Source: Chloroflexota bacterium (GTDB lineage: Bacteria > Chloroflexota > Dehalococcoidia > GIF9 > UBA5629). Taken from it: a stretch of 11,347 nt of DNA. Each line of letters opens with the position of its first letter. The stretch's first letter is position 1. Shown one piece after another: positions 7,112 through 11,347 of this stretch. The position numbers and the translations under genes were made by a program. The stretch is from positions 1-11,347 of the forward strand of contig JAPLHJ010000085.1 in the NCBI GenBank assembly GCA_026389675.1, read 5' to 3'. Below the pieces are notes generated by a model. It did no database searches. It had not been told where the DNA came from and worked only from the letters and a program-made list of their open reading frames with translations.

Positions 7112-7605
7112 ACTCTTGACAGCTTCCGAACCCTCTGCCCTGCTACCCATTAGGGCGAACGGAGAATTAAGTTCCATATTAACGATAGTTCCGTTCTCAA
7201 TATTTAGACGTTTTATCACAGTCTCGCAGAGCAAATGCCTCTCATCGAAGATCCCTTTTTCACAGGGGAAATCAAATTCAGTTGCGAATTGAATTGAAGG
7301 GATATCTCGAAATCAGTTTTCACCAGGTGATGGCGCTGACTTAGCACATCAACCGTATTCTTGAGGCTGGCCCCTTCTGCTTAAATACGAATTCGGTGTT
7401 ATTTGAAATCGCTCATTGAGATATCTTCCTCCAGCATCAGTTGCTGATAGTTCTTCTCCAACTTTTCCAGCTTTACCAATCGGGCATCAGCAAAATGGGC
7501 ACTGGGTAGATGCTGAAGCCACGCCGGATAAGTTTTCAGCGAGAGGCGCATGCTGGTAAAACACAAGCCTTGACAGGGCAAAAAGACCATGATATCATTC
7601 TCCAA
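7112..7605 (-). pseudogene. Decayed C-terminal fragment of a probable serine recombinase
   Basis: Read on the minus strand, one frame encodes a Lys/Glu-rich, coiled-coil-like stretch (RLVKLEKLEKNYQQLMLEED). It is then broken by two in-frame TAA codons (7399-7401 and 7381-7383) but continues as ASLKNTVDVLSQRHHLVKTD. Near 7280-7300 the coding sense shifts to another frame: EKGIFDERHLLCETVIKRLN, then IENGTIVNMELNSPFALMGS and RAEGSEAV, ending at the tRNA 3' end. The pattern of coiled coil, then a strand-rich segment with ELNSPFAL and AEGSE, is what I recall at the C-terminus of large serine recombinases of integrated elements. The catalytic N-terminal domain is missing. The family call is from memory, and the first 40 residues are not recognised. 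The fragment is antisense to the tRNA and also hosts the promoter of the cluster to its right. Confidence 0.55.
7570..7598 (+). promoter_or_regulatory. Strong sigma-70-type promoter for the SDR/GntR/M24 cluster
   Basis: A perfect TTGACA (7570-7575), a 17-base spacer and TATCAT (7593-7598, five of six matches) form a near-consensus promoter. Its start near 7605 gives a leader of about 60 bases to the SDR start. It lies inside the recombinase remnant and directly upstream of the repeated operator-like sites. Confidence 0.6.
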
Positions 7606-7613
7606 AAAGTTAC

Positions 7614-7649
7614 GCGGTCAGACCATTAGACCAGATGCGGTCAGACCAT
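7614..7649 (+). promoter_or_regulatory. Two direct repeats of a FadR-like operator
   Basis: GCGGTCAGACCAT occurs exactly at 7614-7626 and again at 7637-7649, 23 bases apart (about two helical turns). Each contains the odd-centred palindrome GGTC-A-GACC. On the minus strand this reads TGGTCTGACC, close to the TGGTCCGACC core of known FadR sites. A partial copy (TAGACCAGAT) lies between them. Both sit about 10 to 45 bases after the predicted transcription start, where a bound repressor would block transcription. The regulator is likely the GntR protein encoded at 8456-9208. Confidence 0.62.
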
Positions 7650-7666
7650 CAGAGGAATAAACATTA

Positions 7667-8437
7667 ATGAATGGCTATCTTAGTAAATTCGAGTTATCTG
7701 GGAAGGTGGCAGTAGTAACCGGAGCAAGTGAGGGTATTGGACGTGATTTAGCTATTGGCCTATCCAGCGTTGGCGCTGACATGATTATAAGCAGTAGGAA
7801 CGAACAAAAGCTACGAGAAGTAGCCTCTGAGATCACAAATATGGGCAGGCGGGCTGAAATATTCGTTGCTGATGTAACAAAACAAGAAAACATTGAGGAT
7901 TTAAAGAGATACATATTGGATCGATATGGGAAATTAGATATATTGGTAAATAATGCAGGCTTTACGGTTAACAAAATGGCGTGGGATATCACTGACAACG
8001 AATGGGATTTGATGGTTGACACTGGACTGAAGGGCCTCTTTTTTTGTTGTCAGATACTGGGATCAATAATGCGGGCTCAAAACTATGGCAAGATTATTAA
8101 TCTCAGTTCGACATTTTGTCGGAGCCTCGTACCTGGAAGATCTGTTTATGCTGCAGTTAAAGCCGGGGTTTCTCATTTAACGGAAGCATTGGCTGTAGAG
8201 TGGGCTCCACATGGAATACGAGTTAACGCTCTCGCCCCGACCGCAACAAAAACTCCAAGCAGGGCACAGGCGTTACAGGGCGATATTTTGAATTATTTAC
8301 TTAGTCGAATTCCTCTTGGCCGCTTGGCTGAACCCGACGACTTAATTTGCACCGCTATATTTCTCTCGAGTGCTGCTTCAGATTTTATCACCGGCCAGAC
8401 GCTATTTGTGGACGGTGGTTGGGTGGCAAAGGGTTAA
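7667..8437 (+). CDS. Short-chain dehydrogenase/reductase (SDR), NAD(P)-dependent
   Basis: The 256-residue protein is a classical SDR that interconverts an alcohol and a ketone. It has the cofactor motif TGASEGIG (18-25), ADV (68-70), NNAG (95-98), catalytic Ser148 in INLSS, and the YAAVK pair Tyr161/Lys165. GQTLFVDGG closes the fold. SSRN after the second strand (42-45) suggests NADP(H), but this is weak. The general form resembles gluconate 5-dehydrogenase/FabG-like enzymes; the substrate is unknown. The tetrad Asn usually found in N-x-K-G is Gly120 (DTGLKG). GAGG at 7652-7655 lies 11 bases before the ATG, a long spacing. It is the first gene of the right-hand cluster, directly behind the promoter and operator repeats, and ends 18 bases before the regulator gene. 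Confidence 0.93.
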   Translation: MNGYLSKFELSGKVAVVTGASEGIGRDLAIGLSSVGADMIISSRNEQKLREVASEITNMGRRAEIFVADVTKQENIEDLKRYILDRYGKLDILVNNAGFTVNKMAWDITDNEWDLMVDTGLKGLFFCCQILGSIMRAQNYGKIINLSSTFCRSLVPGRSVYAAVKAGVSHLTEALAVEWAPHGIRVNALAPTATKTPSRAQALQGDILNYLLSRIPLGRLAEPDDLICTAIFLSSAASDFITGQTLFVDGGWVAKG

Positions 8438-8455
8438 ATTAACTGGGACAAAAAA

Positions 8456-9208
8456 ATGGAAAATTTCAAACCCATTAAAAGAATAAATATTTCCGATGAG
8501 ATTATTGACCAAATTATTTCCATGATCCATAAGGGAACTCTTAAACCTGGGGACAGGTTACCTTCTGAAAGAGAGCTGACTGATGCATTTAAAGTCGGGA
8601 GGAGCTCAATACGGGAAGCACTTAAGTCATTGGAGACCACCGGGATCATTAAACGTAATAGTAAAGGGACGATAGTTAATGCGCTTGAAGAAGGGGATTA
8701 TTCAATTCTTTTGTTTAAAGACAATATGCACACAATCCATGAAGTGTTTGAAGCGCGAAAAGCTATTGAGGTTGGAATTATCGGCCTGGCGGCACAACGA
8801 GCAACACCTGAGCAAATAAGAGAAATCTCAGAAACCATTATCGATAGCATGGATGTTCATAAGATGATTGCTTCAGATATATCCTTCCATAAAACATTGG
8901 TAAAGACATCACAGAACTCAATATTGAGCTACATTTACAATATGGTTATGGGGTTGTTGTTTCAAACGCATAAATATTATTTCCTTATAGAAGCAAGTTC
9001 AAATAGGATGCCGATAAAAGAGAGGGAGGTGTTCATTAACAGTGTAAATAAATATCATAAGAATATTCTTAAGGCCGTTGAATCACATGACGTATCCGCA
9101 GCAAAAATATCCATGGAAGCACACTTTGATTACGCTGAGCGTGTAATCCTGAGAGAAGTGTTAGCCAGGAATCCAGCGAGTGAACTGGAATCATCACATG
9201 GCCGCTAG
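8456..9208 (+). CDS. GntR-family transcriptional regulator, FadR/FCD subfamily
   Basis: The 250-residue regulator has an N-terminal winged helix-turn-helix (about 8-75), with GTLKPGDRLPSERELTDAFK and VGRSSIREALKSLETTGII, followed by an all-helical FCD ligand domain (about 95-230). Asp141 and His145 (DISFH), His201 (YHKNIL) and His223 (EAHFDYAE) form the usual metal site of FCD domains, which often bind carboxylic acids. It lies between the SDR and M24 genes on the same strand, so its product likely controls this cluster through the two palindromes at 7614-7649, and hence its own expression. The preceding gap is 18 bases with a weak GGGA site. The gene is markedly AT-rich compared with the left part of the window. 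Ligand unknown. Confidence 0.93.
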   Translation: MENFKPIKRINISDEIIDQIISMIHKGTLKPGDRLPSERELTDAFKVGRSSIREALKSLETTGIIKRNSKGTIVNALEEGDYSILLFKDNMHTIHEVFEARKAIEVGIIGLAAQRATPEQIREISETIIDSMDVHKMIASDISFHKTLVKTSQNSILSYIYNMVMGLLFQTHKYYFLIEASSNRMPIKEREVFINSVNKYHKNILKAVESHDVSAAKISMEAHFDYAERVILREVLARNPASELESSHGR

Positions 9209-9249
9209 CTTAATAATGATTTTAGAAAATATGGACTGGAGAAGAAAAA

Positions 9250-10500
9250 ATGAATTATAAAGAGAGCACCCTGACTTATAAACAGGCAGCCCGTACTGAT
9301 ATTGGGTTTATGAATGTAGATTGGCAGGATCGCATAAATTTCCCCCGCTTGCGAGAGGAAAGACAGGCTAAAATTCGCAAAATAATGAATGAATCGGATA
9401 TCGATATTTTAGCTTGCTGGCGCTACGAAAACAACAGGTATATGCACAGCGTGAGATGCCATGAGTGGCCAACCAATATCATGTGTTGGAGTGCAGTGAT
9501 GTTCAGAGAGGGACTACCGGTCGTTTGGGGGATGGACAAGGAAACTAGTAAAAGCCTTATGCCCGATTTTGATCCGGATAATTTGATGGAGGATATGCGA
9601 CTGGGTGAAATGGAACCTTATACGGGGCTATGGGCCAAAGAACTCAAGGAACATTGCAACAAAAGAAAGATAAAGCCACGCAAGATCGCTATAGATGCTC
9701 TGACTATTGCGTTACTGCAGGCCGTACAGAAGGAATTTCCGGAAGCCGAAATAATTGATGGTCATTTTTATATGTACCTTTGCCGTGCTGTTAAAACTGT
9801 TGACGAGATTAGATGCCTGGTATCTGCATATATGCTTACAGCAGCGGGGATGGAAAGGGCAAGAGCCTTACTAAAAGAACCAGGTATGAGGGAGTGCGAA
9901 CTCCTGGGTGAAGCATATAAAGTCATGTATGGACTCGGCAGTGAGTGGGTACAATGCTCAAACATAGTTTGTTCAGGGGACTACACCTATCCATACAGGC
10001 GCTTCACTTCAGATAGAATTATTCAGCCCCGGGATTTGGTGATCATAGATATAGGTGGAAGGTTTAACGGATACTATGGTGATTTCACACGGACTTTTTA
10101 TGCAGGCAGTGATAGCCTGGAACCAACGAAGGAACAAAAAGACATCTATCAAAGGTGTTATGACGCCTTGCGGCGAGTGGAGAAGGCTGCAAAGCCAGGC
10201 AATACTACTGCGGATCTTTGGAAAGCAGCAACACCTGAGTGTGTATGGGGAGGATTTTTGGGTCATGGAATCGGCATTGGACCCGCTGAGTTCCCACCCC
10301 TTAATAAGGAATCAATCAGCGTACCGTTTGAGTTGCAGCCAGGTATGGTATTTTCCGTTGAACCATATGTTGGGAGTTATGGTGTCGGCGGTGTTCGCCT
10401 TGAAGACAACTTTGTTATAACAGAAGATGGCTGTGCGGTGCTTGGTCCATTCCCGCACGATCCCAGGTTATGTGACGAGAAACCGGTGAGTAAATATTAG
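9250..10500 (+). CDS. M24-family metalloenzyme, creatinase/Xaa-Pro peptidase/DddP-like
   Basis: The 416-residue protein has a creatinase-type N-terminal domain (about 35-185) and a C-terminal pita-bread domain (about 190-400). All five M24 metal ligands are visible: Asp267 (IIDIGG), Asp278 (GDFTR), His339 (GHGIG), Glu371 (SVEP) and Glu385 (RLEDN), so a two-metal centre is expected. The family includes Xaa-Pro peptidases, creatinase and the DMSP lyase DddP. The pattern SEWVQCSNIVCSG and the ending LEDNFVITEDG...FPHDP recall DddP more than a peptidase, but the metal region follows the ordinary peptidase/creatinase form. Neighbours are oxidoreductases and a FadR-type regulator, which points to small-molecule catabolism rather than peptide turnover. 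It starts 41 bases after the regulator gene. The site upstream of the ATG is GGAGAAG (9238-9244). The substrate is not assignable. Confidence 0.85.
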   Translation: MNYKESTLTYKQAARTDIGFMNVDWQDRINFPRLREERQAKIRKIMNESDIDILACWRYENNRYMHSVRCHEWPTNIMCWSAVMFREGLPVVWGMDKETSKSLMPDFDPDNLMEDMRLGEMEPYTGLWAKELKEHCNKRKIKPRKIAIDALTIALLQAVQKEFPEAEIIDGHFYMYLCRAVKTVDEIRCLVSAYMLTAAGMERARALLKEPGMRECELLGEAYKVMYGLGSEWVQCSNIVCSGDYTYPYRRFTSDRIIQPRDLVIIDIGGRFNGYYGDFTRTFYAGSDSLEPTKEQKDIYQRCYDALRRVEKAAKPGNTTADLWKAATPECVWGGFLGHGIGIGPAEFPPLNKESISVPFELQPGMVFSVEPYVGSYGVGGVRLEDNFVITEDGCAVLGPFPHDPRLCDEKPVSKY

Positions 10501-10635
10501 TGTTTCCCAGAGCAATAATCCATTGGCTGAATAACAATAGCTCAAGAAGTGAGATTAATTGGATCTCGTACAATATAGGCATAAGTGATCAGATGTGATA
10601 GTAAGAACATTGTGAACGAGGGAAGAAGAAAATAA

Positions 10636-11347
10636 ATGAGAGCCGCTGTATTAAAGCAATATGGTTCACCCCTCACAGTTGAAGAGGTGGATGACCCTGT
10701 TCTAAGTCCGAATGATGTCATGGTCCGTGTAAAGGCTTGTAGTTTATGCGGTTCAGATTTAAAAATCGCCTCAGGCAAATTTCCCGGTACAACCCTACCA
10801 CACATTCCAGGGCACGAGATTGCAGGAGAAGTATATAAGGTTGGAGATCAAGTTACCAAGCTAAGTGCAGGAGATAATGTCGTAGTATATTTCTATGTTA
10901 CCTGCGGTGTGTGCCGGTACTGCAAATCCGGAAACGACAGCCTTTGTGAAAATCTTAGGGGTCATATTGGATTTAATGTTAATGGCGGGATGGCTGAATT
11001 CCTTAGTGTCCCTTCATCATGTTTAATTCCATTCGGTTCCTCTATATCGTTTACCCATGCCGCATTAATGCCTGATGCAATAGCTACCTCTTATCATGCA
11101 CTTCGGACTCAAGGGAAACTTAAGAAAGGTGAAGTCGCAGTTGTGATTGGTATCGGTGGTCTTGGACTTCATGCTGTTCAGATTGCCAAGGCATTGGGTG
11201 CAACAGTAATTGCGGTGGACATAGACGACCATCATCTTGAGAAAGCATCCTAGCTAGGTGCTGACTTCGTCTTGAATTCTCAGCGTGACAATCTATCTGA
11301 GGCTGTTAGGGTGAAAAATTCTGGCAAGGGCGCGTATTTGGTCATGG
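10636..11347 (+). pseudogene. Zinc-containing medium-chain alcohol dehydrogenase, interrupted by in-frame TAG and cut by window edge
   Basis: From the ATG at 10636 a GroES-like domain carries catalytic zinc ligands Cys38 (CSLCGSD), His60 and Glu61 (PGHE), and the structural-zinc cysteines 90, 93, 96 and 104 (CGVCRYC...C). The NAD-binding domain follows with VVIGIGGLGLHAVQ (169-182) and VIAVDIDDHHLEKAS. A TAG at 11251-11253 replaces residue 206. The same frame stays open afterwards and continues the family sequence, LGADFVLNSQRDNL, to the right edge. The product would stop about 140 residues short of the usual 340. This is a nonsense mutation or a base error. TAG is used as the normal stop by four other genes here, so recoding is unlikely. 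The substrate could be a polyol or other secondary alcohol. The 135-base gap before it shows only a small inverted repeat, GAGAT/ATCTC (10551-10567). Confidence 0.72.

Noticed and set aside
6938..7234. Minus-strand open frame across the tRNA, containing GDRGIRTPDLCIA
   Set aside because: The GIRTPDL stretch is the well-known artefact of translating the antisense of a tRNA gene. Only the part upstream of the tRNA (7112 onward) is kept, as recombinase remnant.
10551..10567. GAGAT/ATCTC inverted repeat before the zinc dehydrogenase
   Set aside because: Arms of five bases are expected by chance. It does not resemble the GGTC-A-GACC operator and is not followed by a T tract.
11251..11253. Pyrrolysine or other recoding at the in-frame TAG
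   Set aside because: TAG ends at least four other genes in this window (pyrD, the beta subunit, GntR and M24 genes). The host gene is not a Pyl methyltransferase, and no downstream element could be assessed.
7110..11347. Second copy of the tRNA-Ala 3' end as attachment site
   Set aside because: No repeat of the T-arm/acceptor sequence was seen in the rest of the window; if present it must lie beyond the right edge.
1..11347. CRISPR array, insertion sequence or phage structural genes
   Set aside because: No regularly spaced repeats, transposase gene or phage-type genes were found. The only mobile trace is the recombinase remnant.

Overview
The window looks like chromosomal DNA from a Chloroflexota bacterium, most likely of the Dehalococcoidia. 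This placement is inference. It rests on a long RimI with a central insert of the type I associate with Dehalococcoidia, on the small unrecognised protein encoded after it, and on the mix of acyl-CoA dehydrogenase, ADP-forming acyl-CoA synthetase and RRM protein genes. No rRNA or other taxonomic marker is present.

Left part (1-6900), moderate GC and compact. On the minus strand are a partial unknown gene and rimI. Divergent from them is a two-gene unit of an MTH1187-type thiamine-binding protein and dihydroorotate dehydrogenase (1-base overlap). It converges on a minus-strand pair, a flavodoxin-fold (probably iron-sulfur) protein followed by an acyl-CoA dehydrogenase. Then come the two halves of an ADP-forming acyl-CoA synthetase. 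The beta (ATP-grasp) gene is on plus and the alpha (CoA-binding) gene on minus, and their 3' ends overlap by 18 bases. Together these suggest acyl-CoA/acid interconversion with energy conservation. A small RRM protein with a damaged-looking first strand follows.

Middle (6900-7660), a boundary. A complete tRNA-Ala(CGC) with its own promoter is followed immediately by a decayed, antisense, C-terminal fragment of what appears to be a serine recombinase (two in-frame stops and one frameshift). This is the typical look of an old integration at a tRNA gene.

Right part (7570-11347), visibly more AT-rich and with different codon usage. A strong sigma-70-type promoter lies inside the recombinase remnant. 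Just downstream of it are two direct copies of a FadR-like palindrome (GGTC-A-GACC). They precede a same-strand cluster: an SDR oxidoreductase, a FadR/FCD GntR regulator, an M24 creatinase/DddP-like metalloenzyme, and a zinc medium-chain dehydrogenase interrupted by an in-frame TAG. The cluster looks like a horizontally acquired, self-regulated catabolic operon for a small molecule. Its substrate cannot be named from sequence.
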